In this document: positions 36,554 to 46,885 of the stretch, piece by piece
Layout: each line of letters begins with the position of its first letter
Position numbering within the stretch: the stretch's first letter is position 1
Source of the DNA: Cladopsammia gracilis
Taxonomy: Eukaryota; Cnidaria; Anthozoa; Scleractinia; Dendrophylliidae
NCBI GenBank assembly: GCA_022457155.1
Contig: JAJGOT010000309.1
Location: 753,501 to 817,500, forward strand
DNA length: 64,000 nt
Reading direction: 5' to 3'
Program-made: the position numbers and the translations under genes
The notes under the pieces: generated by a model
Seen by the model: the letters and a program-made list of their open reading frames with translations, nothing else
Told to the model about the DNA's origin: nothing
The model's database searches: none

Positions 36554-36823
36554 TAACTGTTGGTCTATAAAAAGCAATTTCAATGGTAACTGTGTTAGGG
36601 CTGGTCGCACTACAATGGCAAAAACAAAAATTAGCCTATGCAAAAATTTCCAAAAATGTGAAACCGCAAACGGAAGTTCCAAAAAATTTGAGAACATTTT
36701 TTGAATCTGTAAACGAAATTCTAAAGTGCGAGTAATGTTTTTCAGTGGTTCTGTTTATTATACTGTACAAGATGGTTCTAACTTTTGAGTCCTTGAGTAA
36801 TATTTCCCAGTTTTGCTGTTATT

Positions 36824-36968
36824 ATACCGTACAAAAAGGTTCTAACTTTTGAGTCTTTGCGTAATACTTTCCTGTGGTCTTGTCTTATTTTGCGGGCCGC
36901 TGTACAAAAAAAGACCACAGGAAAGTATTACCCAAAGACTCAAAAGTTAGAACCTTTTTGTACGGTAT
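36824..36968. repeat. foldback formed by two inverted ~106-bp repeat segments
   Basis: ATACCGTACAAAAAGGTTCT...CCTGTGGTC (36824-36879) is mirrored by GACCACAGGAAAGTATTACC...TACGGTAT (36913-36968). Both are pieces of the dispersed unit containing ACTCAAAAGTTAGAACC. A third piece (about 36737-36790) precedes them in direct orientation. Confidence 0.75.
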
Positions 36969-37171
36969 ATCGCAAGTCTTTACCGCATGTGTACATCTGT
37001 GTAAGTATTTACAGCCAAAACAAATATTTACAAAGATTACTACTTACATTACATAGTAACTGAATGTCGCTACTGCTACTTCTTCTTTTTAAAATTCTGT
37101 ATCTATTACTTAGCTTGAAAAATACTATTAAGCGACCTTGTAATGCTAAGTTTTTTACAAATAAGTGCTCC

Positions 37172-38256
37172 TACTCCAATAGCCACTCTCTACAAATAGC
37201 CGCTCTCTTCCAATAGCCGCTCTCTTCCAATAGCCGCTCTCTTCCAATAGCCGCTCTCTTCCAATAGCCGCTCTCTTCCAATAGCCGCCCTCTTCCAATA
37301 GCCGCTCTCTTCCAATAGCCGCCCTCTTCCAATAGCCGCTCTCTTCCAATAGCCGCTCTCTTCCAATAGCCGCTCTCTTCCAATAGCCGCTCTCTTCAAA
37401 TAGCCGCTCTCTTCCAATAGCCGCTCTCTTCCAATAGCCGCTCTCTTCCAATAGCCGCCCTCTTCCAATAGCCGCCCTCTTCCAATAGCCGCTCTCTTCC
37501 AATAGCCGCTCTCTTCCAATAGCCGCCCTCTTCCAATAGCCGCTCTCTTCAAATAGCCGCTCTCTTCCAATAGCCGCTCTCTTCCAATAGCCGCCCTCTT
37601 CCAATAGCCGCTCTCTTCCAATAGCCGCCCTCTTCCAATAGCCGCTCTCTTCCAATAGCCGCTCTCTTCCAATAGCCGCTCTCTTCCAATAGCCGCTCTC
37701 TTCCAATAGCCGCTCTCTTCAAATAGCCGCTCTCTTCCAATAGCCGCTCTCTTCCAATAGCCGCTCTCTTCCAATAGCCGCTCTCTTCCAATAGCCGCCC
37801 TCTTCCAATAGCCGCTCTCTTCCAATAGCCGCTCTCTTCCAATAGCCGCCCTCTTCCAATAGCCGCTCTCTTCAAATAGCCGCTCTCTTCCAATAGCCGC
37901 TCTCTTCAAATAGCCGCTCTCTTCCAATAGCCGCCCTCTTCCAATAGCCGCCCTCTTCCAATAGCCGCCCTCTTCCAATAGCCCCTCTCTTCCAATAGCC
38001 GCTCTCTTCCAATAGCCCCTCTCTTCCAATAGCCGCTCTCTTCCAATAGCCGCTCTCTTCAAATAGCCGCTCTCTTCCAATAGCCGCTCTCTTCCAATAG
38101 CCGCTCTCTTCCAATAGCCGCTCTCTTCCAATAGCCGCCCTCTTCCAATAGCCCCTCTCTTCCAATAGCCGCCCTCTTTCAATAGCCGCTCTCTTCCAAT
38201 AGCCGCTCTCTTCCAATAGCCGCTCTCTTCCAATAGCCGCTCTCTTCCAATAGCCG
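37172..38256. repeat. 17-bp minisatellite, ~64 copies
   Basis: Uninterrupted array of the 17-mer CTTCCAATAGCCGCTCT with point variants only (CCAATA/CAAATA, CCGCTC/CCGCCC/CCCCTC). The 17-bp phase is kept for about 1.08 kb, because one - strand frame stays open through it (37190-38293). As 17 is not divisible by 3 and no phase contains a stop on the - strand, all three - strand frames encode the same cyclic 17-residue peptide KRAAIGRERLLEESGYW. The first one or two units at the left edge are degenerate. Confidence 0.95.
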
Positions 38257-38390
38257 TTGAATTAGGTGCATACTGCCGTTGAATTACGTGCAAATTGCCG
38301 TTGCACTCAATCCTTCGTATCAGGAGTGTTGCAATGGTCCAACTTGCAAAATACTACTGCTTAATTTTAATTAGATCGACAAAGGATAAT

Positions 38391-38556
38391 CAGGGGCGTA
38401 GCTACCTGTACGCACGTACGCACGTGCGTACCTGAAAACGTGGAAAAAAAGAAAGATTTGGGACTTGAGGATGGGGGGGGGGGGGGGGGGAGGTAGGGGG
38501 AGTGTTTGAAAACAGTGATCATGCGTACCTCTGAAAAATTCCTGGCTACGCCCCTG
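38391..38556. mobile_element. MITE with CAGGGGCG ends and ATAAT target duplication
   Basis: The ends CAGGGGCGTAGC and GCTACGCCCCTG are inverted. ATAAT flanks both sides (38386-38390 and 38557-38561). The interior has ACGCACGTACGCACGTGCGT and a G run of about 19. Confidence 0.7.
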
Positions 38557-39635
38557 ATAATTAGCTACTATAGGAGATACTCCATGCACCCAAGCTATCA
38601 GTAATTACATTAACCCTCGGACTTACAAGAGGGGCGGGAGGAAGGTGAATGCCACACCCACTTAAGGTTTTTTCCGTTTTTAAGAGCATTTCTTGTTAGC
38701 TCATGTCGTCAATAGCTGTTCGTTTATCCTTGCGACCCATTTTGGAAAACTTTGACGACAATCGGTTGTTATGGTAACGAGATATGACGTCATAAGTAGC
38801 ACGAGATCAAACCATTTTTGATTAAAATGAGTTTTTTCACTTTTTTGGTGACAAAAACATATAAAGCGCTACCAAAAGAAACAAAGTGTTTAATTTTATC
38901 ATATTTAACATATTACGGTAATTACCGCACTTTCCCAATAAATTTGAATTTTTAGTAAAATCCAATATGGAGGCCATCTTCGCGGCCATTTTGGATGACG
39001 TCACGGACCACCAGCAGCGCTATAGCCCATAATATTCACCTGATCATGTAGAGCACATCACAGGCTATCTATTAGAGGTAAAATATGTCCGAAATATTGT
39101 AACACCGCAAAAACACAAGGGAGGGGTTGCAACCACCCCTCCCTTTGTACAACGGTGGAGATATAAGTTTGCGTGAACGTCCGATAGTTAAGCTGTATAT
39201 CCAAGCTGATGTTATTTTCCTTTATAACTCTAAAATTTATTTGCTTACAGTATCGTATTTAGCTTTACTATTGTATTCTTCAACATAATAAATGATAGTT
39301 TAAAAAGCTATTCATCTTCAGTTCGGTAAATAGTTGTTAATTATAAAACTTTCCAAGTGTTTTTGACAAAACCTTTATTTATATATTAAACAAATGACAA
39401 CTTTTTAACCTTCTTGGATAAGTCCAATTTTTTTCACTTATCTTAACACATTGGAAAGGAAAAAGATTCCGATAAAATATACCCAAATAAATTCCTGTCA
39501 GGTTTTTCATTATCGTTTTTTCCCAGCTAACAAAGCCCAAATAGTTTAGTTAAATGGCAAGAAACCGTAGACGAGAATCCCGCTGCTTGTACGCTGGATC
39601 CCGTGAGGATCTACTTCAGCCAAAAATAATTGAAT

Positions 39636-39725
39636 ATAAAACTTTAAAGCAAAGCTGAAAACAGCGTATATTTTTTTAGTACAATATTTCAGCTGGCCAG
39701 ACCAGCCTTCTTCAGGTACAAGATG
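39636..39725 (-). repeat. dispersed repeat end, inverted relative to 63158-63245
   Basis: Contains TTTAAAGCAAAGCTGAAAAC and CAGCCTTCTTCAGGTACAAG. The same words occur reverse-complemented at the right end of the window. It is probably a terminal part of a larger dispersed element. Confidence 0.65.
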
Positions 39726-39817
39726 TTATTTGTCTTCTGCTTTAGTTGATCTGAATCCGAGCCAAACTTCCCTCTTCCTCCCGCACGGAAAATGTAAGGG
39801 AAATTCTGACTTTAATT

Positions 39818-42800
39818 TCAGGAACTCAGAGCCAACCAATAGATCAAGTTGAAGAGCGCAAAGGTCATTGGGTACAGATAACGACAGCACCTGTTCGTGA
39901 GCTTGCTAAGATCAACTTTTTCGCCGTCAGTGGAGTGGGTACAAGCCGGGCAGCGCATGCGCAGTTTTGCGCTAAACCCTGTGCGTTCTTCATCTTTGTT
40001 GTCCTGGTAAGTGACTAGATGAACATGGCCGTTTGAGTCTGCTATGTAGTTCGGTTTGAAGCCATGGCTGCACTGGAACACTATTTTGTTGTTCTGGGGC
40101 TTGAAAAAAGAAGAATAAGAAGGAAAACCAGCTTAACTGCATGCATAACTCTGTAAAAGAATAATTAATTGCATATTTTTCTTTTCTTTTCACACATGAG
40201 CTTAACTCTTTAGCGATCATGGTGTATAAATCAAGTTGATGATGATATATGCAGTAGTGTTGCAATTACTATTGTTATTATTATCATTACTATCACCAGA
40301 CACCATTCCATTTTCCATGGTAATTAATTCGGTGGTAAATCATATTTGTAAAATGCTTCACTTTGTGGATTCCTGTTCTTAATTGACGTCAAACGGATCA
40401 TTCATTGTGATCGGTTCACTTATTTCCATTCAAACACTTATTTCCACTCAAACATTTTTTTACCACCGTAAATGTCATGGGTGCTCCTTTTTGTCTTTTT
40501 TTTTTTGTTCAAATTCTATTTAAGCTCATATTTATTTTAAAGCTGCTTAAAGATCACTGTTCCATTGACTCTCTGGTTTGTTTGTCTCAAAAAAATGCTA
40601 GAAGACTGGGAAGAGGCGAGGGGTAGGTACATAGGTTGATTATTCCTATTTTCCTACCTTCATTTCCTCCTCTTTTTTCTTCTCTCTTTCTTCTTCCCTT
40701 GAACGGAGCCTGTAGATAAGTAAATCAGTAACCAGAGTAGAAAACACAAAGATGAACGATCCCATAAGATACCAGTCAATAGCTTTAGCGTAGCTTACAC
40801 GGGGCATGGTTGAGTTGCTGGAACCGAGTAGAAAAACAATCGTAAGTACCGTCGTAATTCCGAGCGAGAGTCGTTCTCCGATGCAGTATTGATCCATCCA
40901 AAACGAGATCCAGCTCAGGGACACCATCACGATGCAAGGAATGTAAAATTGGATGAAGTAGAACCCCATGCGGCGCTGAAACGTGAAGGTGGCAATCAAG
41001 TTTTTGTATTTTCCTGAAAGGAGAAAGGAGAAGGAAAATCTTATAATCCTGTAGTAAATAAATGATCGTTTTAACGCGTATTATACTTAACGTGTTTTCT
41101 GGGATTTTCACTCTCTAAATAAAAGCATCAGTTTGAGTACAAGATGGCGTCAGAGACTGCTCAGTAGCTTTCGTTTGAATGGTTACGCTTTACTGAGGAT
41201 TTCATCCACAGACTCAAAAGTAAAAACCACCTTGTACAGCATAATAAATAGCACCACAGGAAAGTACTGCTCAGTAGCTCTCATTTGAATGGTCACACTT
41301 TAGGATTTCATCCACAGACTCAAAAGTTAGAACCACCTTGTACAGCATAATAAACAGTACCACAGGAAAGTACTGCTCAGTAGCTTACATTTGAATGGTC
41401 ACACTTTAGGATTTCATCCACAGACTCAAAAGTTAGAACCACCTTGTACAGCATACCAAACAGTACCACAGGAAAGTACTGCTCAATAGCTTTCATTTGA
41501 ATGGTCACACTTTAGTATTTCATACACAGACTCAGCTCAAGAGTTAGAATCACGTACCTTGTACAGCGTAATCACCAGTATAAAATAAATTTCTGTTGAA
41601 TGGTCACACTTTAGGATCGGTGAAAAGTTAGAACCACCGTGTAAAGCATAACTAGAAATACGTGTCTCGCAGAACCTCGCGATGCTCAGGGGAGGGTGCA
41701 CCGTTAAATGTAAGTGACGTGGGAGGGACAGATGGGATTTCTGGTTCAACTGGAGAGGTTGGGTTGCATGGCCACATTGACCCCAAAATTTGAAGTTGAG
41801 ACATTCTCGTTCCCAGTCGCTCGTCACACTGGATGACGTCAATTGGAGCTTTGTCGCGGTTTTGTTGTTAGGCAACTACAGGATACCAACCCGAAATATA
41901 TACTGATTATATAAAGACAACCTAAGATTCCACCACCCGAAAGCGATCCACGCACGACAAATTTATCAACCTCGATTCGGGAGGAATAAACGGTACTACA
42001 GGAAAGCTTTATAATCGTGCCATGAATTGTAATAAATAAATAAATAAATTAATTAATTAATTAATTAATTAATTTCAATGGTCACACTCTTTTCACACTT
42101 ATCGATTTCATTCACAGACTCAAAAGTGGGCACTGCATGGCAAGATTCACGGAATGGCTACAGAAGATCAAGAAGAGCAAGAAAGAATTATTCCTTCACA
42201 ACTTACAGGCACATGAGAGCTTCACTCGTTTGTTCTGTGAAAGGGAAACGTACAAGAATCTATAAAAAAATTCAATTTTAACTTGACTGACCTGAAATAT
42301 AGGAAGCATTTTTCGATATCATCTCCACTTTTACTACGTCGAACTCTGCTAACTCCTTATTCAACAATGTAATAGGATCAATCTTCTTCCAACGGAAATC
42401 CATCTCCACGATGGTGTGGCGGACTGAGAAATAACCAAGCAAATAAACCAAAATTATACTGCAATCAGTGTCTTTCTGAACAGTTGAGTGGACGATTTAA
42501 TCGCGCTTGGGCAAAGGTCACACAAGGGAGTGCAAAGGTCACACGAGGGAGTGCAAAGGTCACACGAGGGAGTGCAAAGGTCGCACGTGGAAGTGCAAAG
42601 GTCACACGAGTGAATGCAAAGGTCACACGAGGGAGTGCAAAGGTCACACGAGGGAGTGCAAAGGTCACACGATGGAGTGCAAAGGTCACACGAGGTAGTG
42701 CAAAGGTCAAAAGAAGAAGTGTCAAGCCTGAAATAGAATTAGCCCAATCCTCTAGTCTCTTTCTGCATTCAGTCTGACTGAGGAGCTGTCACTTGGCTCA

Positions 42801-45689
42801 TCTGTACCCGCGCTAAACTCAAGTTTTTGTACAACGAAACGATTCGGAACATAATCGTACCTATAAGTGATAAAATTGTCGATTGCGATTGGTCAACCGC
42901 ACACCTATTTGTTACGAATTAGGAGCGCGGTCACGTGGGTGTCCAACTACAGCTGTTTAATTACGACCTTTAGTGATAGGAGAGTTGTTATTAGACACCC
43001 ACAGTGCACGCCCGTCACTTTTGTCATTGATACGATTAACTAGTAATTGCAATTGCAGCTCGGTCAGGCACTACACATTCGTCCGATACTCCATGTAATA
43101 TATACCGCTCTGTCCAGTACTCCCAGGAATGTATACTGTACTGTCCATACCACTTACTAGTTTCCTGGATTGGAGCGCAAGTCCTCTCCAGCATTTTGTT
43201 ACGTTTCGGTGGTTTCTACTGATTTTCATACAACTTTTTGGGAAAGAAGCTTTGTCGAACAAAATGACTTGTCTAAGGAAAATGCACGGTGAAAGACATC
43301 GGGGTTCGAAGTAACGACCTTAAGGCCGAACGTCCGACTTGTACCACTTGTACACTGTACCTCACGCCTGTCAGGGAGACTCCCTAATATCGGGTCAACA
43401 TATTAGAAACTGGGAAGTGAACACCACTAGATATGCCCTCGGCCATTCCCCACCCCGATCCGATCAGCACTTACAACTTTCAAATGTCAAATGACATTTC
43501 TGTACATCCAAAGGGAATTTCACCAAGTTCATTTGGCAAGCCGCTGCTATCCGCACATAAGCAAAGTAGAAGATATGACCCTTGCTGTCAATCAACGCCA
43601 ACTGATTGGATGTGAACACCTCATAATCGTTAGCATTGGTGATGTAAGTGTCTGGAAGCCATAGACGATTAACATCAGTACCGCCCAGCATCAGAGTGGC
43701 CTCGGTTCCGTGCGCCAGGCGTCTATCAGTCCATTGTTGGCGGAAGTAAACAAACACTTGGAATTCCTGAAAATAGGAGAACAATGTAAAGGATGTGCTC
43801 GACAAATGTACTCGAGCAACATGGCAGCTACATCGCATACTGACCTTTTCCTAAAATCGGCATTATTTTCATTAAATGGACACACTTGACATTTCACACA
43901 ACCCATAAAGAAAACAAATTTCGTCTCAGTTTCATTTATACCTTTTCACCTAACCCCTTCAAATGACACCCCCCCCCCCCCCCCCCTCCTCCTCCCAGTG
44001 CTGCCTTGCCTGAGCTCTGTTTATTGGGCAATGAACAAAACCAGAGAATGGGCTAATATGGCTATGGGCAAAGTCCATAGCCACTTTTATTTAAATACCA
44101 AGTATCATCATTAAAATCTCTGATACATAGTTTGGTTGAACAATTTCTCATGGTTAAAGCCCTTGTTCGAATCGACTTAGGGTGTGCTAAATAATCAAAC
44201 AAAAATAAATTAACTGAGATCTCTTAAAATATCTAACTGCACTTGATACTGCCATGTTAACTTTTGTTTCGTTCGATTACGAAAAACATATTTGTGCGTG
44301 CCATTAGTATTCCACTAGCTATGGCTATGTAAATTTTCGCTAGTGATAAATATGTTAATCGTTTACGGTCAGTTTAGAAATGTATCAAGAGAGTCAATCA
44401 TTGAACAGTGCTGGGATATAAAGGACACTGAATTTAGTCGTTACCGGATAGCCACCGGGTAATTGGCGTGTTGATTCATCAAATCAAACTACTTTCTTTT
44501 TCAATGTTATGTTTTGTTAATTTTGTACATTCGAAGCATACACATTGTTACTTTGATAACGGCGGCGAAATGGACTAACGGGAAGAGAAACGACTTTTAA
44601 TTGAAGGTATGAAATTTATGACTTTTTCATTATAAGCGCATTGACTTATATCAATCATACATTGATAATTGTGTGAACTATTCTACTTGCCATATTTGAT
44701 TCTTTTATCTCACTGAACGCCTTTATTGCCATGCTTATGTTGATTACATCAGGATTACCTGCAAAATACAGCATTCACGGGGTCATTGGTATGTTACCCT
44801 TCGTAATACTATTGATCAAACTATTAATTAATTGACTGAACAGTCGAGTGCTGGAATAAGTAAGTCAGTACATCTTCCGGTAAATGAATGTACGAATAAA
44901 TGAATCAATCAATCAATCAATCGGTGGATCGATCGATCTATCAATCAATCAATGAATCAATCAATCAATCGGTCAATCGATCGATCAATCGATCAATCAA
45001 TCAATCAATCATATCCATGCGTTAATCAATTGATCAATCAATGTATTGAACCAATCAATCAGTAATGACATTGAAAAATACTGATGAAAAGACAACAGTC
45101 TGGAAAGGTCTGTGATTTTTTATATTTATTTTTGCACAAAATTATTACTTTCAAGTAATTTTTTTTCAGTCCGTCAACCAAACCAGCTATCGCCTATCGA
45201 TGGATTAATTGGTTGGTTGGTTGGTTGGTCAGACAGTCAATTATCCAGTCAAATTCAGTCGGTCAGACAGTCAGTCAGTCAGTCAGTCAGCGAGTCAGGA
45301 GGGCAGTCTGTCTGTTACTCAGTCATTCAGTTAGTCAGTAAGTCGGACAGTGAGTGGGTCAGTCAGTCGGTCAGTGAGTCAGTCAGGAAGGCAGTCAGTC
45401 GGTCAGTTATTCAGTCAGTCAGTCAGTCAGTCAGTCAGTCAGTCAGTCAGTCAATCAAACAGACATTGATTCAGTCAGTTAGTCAAATATTATTGAATCC
45501 GTCACCTTGTTTCCCAGAAAGCATCAAACAAAACTGTTAAATAAAGATTTACAATGAAATAACTACACGTGATTAATACCAGTAACGTTAGGTCTCGTTC
45601 TTTTGTCGTAACATCTTTTCTTCAGATATCGGTCGAGAATCGCTGAAGCATTAGCTATCTCTTTGCGTGCCGGAAGATCGACATCTTGA
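39818..45689 (-). CDS. Cys-loop ligand-gated ion channel, GlyR/GABA-A-like, partial 5'
   Basis: A pentameric neurotransmitter-gated channel subunit of the plasma membrane. Six exons join in frame (- strand): 45689-45580, 44758-44691, 43766-43475, 42423-42292, 41013-40658 and 40099-39818. Exon 2 was found by phase and homology (PDVINISMAIKAFSEIKESN) and uses a GC donor (ATG/GCAAGT). The N-terminus has ILDRYLKKRCYDKRTRPNVT. The agonist domain has YFRQQWTDRRL and RLWLPDTYI. The Cys-loop is C-13-C with FPLD. M1 is RRMGFYFIQFYIPCIVMVSL, and SWISFWMD follows. M2 is GERLSLGITTVLTIVFLL and M3 ends VFSTLVTDLLIY. The M3-M4 loop is short, charged, then cysteine-rich (CSHG, CPAC, CC). M4 is YPMTFALFNLIYWLALSS, followed by the stop. 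The overall pattern (GITTVLT, SWISFW, VSYAKAID) is glycine/GABA-A-like, but the M2 entrance is GER, not PAR. The signal-peptide exon upstream of 45689 was not found. Confidence 0.9.
41156..41640 (+). repeat. main array of the ~106-bp dispersed repeat, in a channel-gene intron
   Basis: About 4.5 head-to-tail units start at 41156, 41266, 41372 and 41478. The unit reads ACTGCTCAGTAGCTTTCATT, TGAATGGTCACACTTTAGG, ATTTCATCCACAGACTCAAA, AGTTAGAACCACCTTGTACA and GCATAATAAACAGTACCACA, then GGAAAGT. This is the best-preserved copy set and serves as the reference for the other loci. Confidence 0.92.
42511..42720 (+). repeat. 21-bp minisatellite, ~10 copies, in a channel-gene intron
   Basis: Ten units of the form GCAAAGGTCACACGAGGGAG plus T. 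The exact multiple of three keeps frames open on both strands (KVTRGSA on +, LPRVTFA on -). It lies in the intron just upstream of the exon ending at 42423, so it is not expected to be translated. Confidence 0.92.
44895..45062 (+). repeat. (AATC)n-type microsatellite
   Basis: Imperfect AATC/GATC tetranucleotide repeats, in the intron between channel exons 1 and 2. Confidence 0.9.
45214..45480 (+). repeat. (AGTC)n-type microsatellite
   Basis: Imperfect CAGT tetranucleotide repeats with a clean core at about 45412-45452. The apparent QSVSQSVS frame is a product of the repeat. Confidence 0.92.
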
Positions 45690-46181
45690 CTGAAATAAGA
45701 ACACAATAACTGTTAAGAACAAGAGCCAAGAAAATCATCATAAAGGTATAAAATATAGGAGTTTTTGTAATTTTTAAGTCTTAACTTTTTCTACTAGGTT
45801 TAATGTACACGGCTCTTTAGAAGACCACTCTTTAGTGATAAGGACTCCGTGGATAAATAAAGTTATTGTATTGTATTTATTGTAGGTCTTACACAATCAG
45901 GGGAATTGCATTCACTGTAAGGTATTCTTCTCCCTTCAACCTCCTTCATCATTCAATATTATTTCTTGAATTTTTTTAATTTTTATGTTCATTTCTTAAA
46001 TTTTTAACTTTTTAACTGTGTTAAATTTTTAGCTTTTACTATTTAGGCATTTTAATATATCTGTAATTTATTTTACTATCTAGGCATTTTATTATATTAT
46101 ATAATTGTAAAACTTAATAACGGCAAAATCACAGCGACAAACCAATGAAGAGTTCCTGATCTATCGTAGACTTGGATAAGT

Positions 46182-46545
46182 AAAAAATCTTGAAATAGTT
46201 AAATATTTCTTGTTTTTAACGTTGCGTTAGTGAATTATAAAGGTTTGAATTTACAAGAAATGTTAATAAGATGACGTCAAATCAAGACTCGTTTATTACA
46301 CAACTACTTGTTTCCACCTCCAAGTAATATTTTTTTTTACATATCAATTGACTATTAACAGCTTTTATTTAGTGTTTGTTAAATTGATTATCCTTCAGCT
46401 GTGAACTGCGTATTGCAAATTGAAGTAGAAATAATGGTAAAGTCTTGATTTGTCGTCATCTAATTAGCATTTTTTATAAATTCAAATCTCTATAACTCAC
46501 TAACGCGACGTTAAAAACAAGAAGTATTTCACTATTCGACTTTTC
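46182..46545. mobile_element. ~365-bp foldback element
   Basis: Arms of about 109 bp (46182-46290 and 46437-46545) are diverged reverse complements. CTTGTTTTTAACGTTGCGTT is mirrored by AACGCGACGTTAAAAACAAG, and AAATCAAGACT by AGTCTTGATTT. Confidence 0.7.
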
Positions 46546-46689
46546 AACGTACATTGAGTTGATTAAAAGAAAAAAAAATTGGGGTTAGGTGCACTTCAAG
46601 TTGATAGTCGAGGATCACAAATTTCAATCATATTTCATCCGCAGTTCACATATATATGGTTTTCATTTATTCATATTCATGAAAGGTAA

Positions 46690-46885
46690 AGTCTTACAAC
46701 TGCCGGAGCTTAACCCGGTTTCTGTAGCATGAAGCGACAAGAGTATTACTACTCCCCCCTGGTTGGGATGCTAGTCTATCGCCAGTATACCCCCACCCCC
46801 AGTATTATGTCACCAGTACCCATTTATACACCAGGGTAGTGAGAGGAAACAACACGACGGCCGCGCTAACCACTAGATTACCGCA
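46690..46885 (+). repeat. possible SINE-like dispersed repeat
   Basis: Contains TAACCCGGTTTCTGTAGCAT, GGGATGCTAGTCTATCGCC and CACTAGATTACCGCACCTCC. This is GC-richer than its surroundings and resembles a repeat I associate with cnidarian genomes. No clear Pol III A/B boxes were assigned. Confidence 0.35.

Larger units (their letters stand above)
34315..39817. other. gene-free repeat-rich stretch
   Basis: No exon with a recognisable domain was found. The contents are foldback MITEs, the 17-bp minisatellite and a dispersed repeat end (39636-39725), which are listed separately. Around 38650-39010 the sequence is unremarkable and AT-rich. Confidence 0.6.

Noticed and set aside
37190..38293. 367-aa open frame on the - strand
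   Set aside because: It is a read-through of the 17-bp minisatellite; all three - strand frames are equally open, and there is no start context, splice signal or non-repeat domain.
42484..42777. Repeat proteins KVTRGSA (+) and LPRVTFA (-)
   Set aside because: Both come from the 21-bp minisatellite inside an intron of the channel gene.
45112..45540. Ser/Gln-rich frame of 142 aa
   Set aside because: Translation of an (AGTC)n microsatellite; no other coding evidence.
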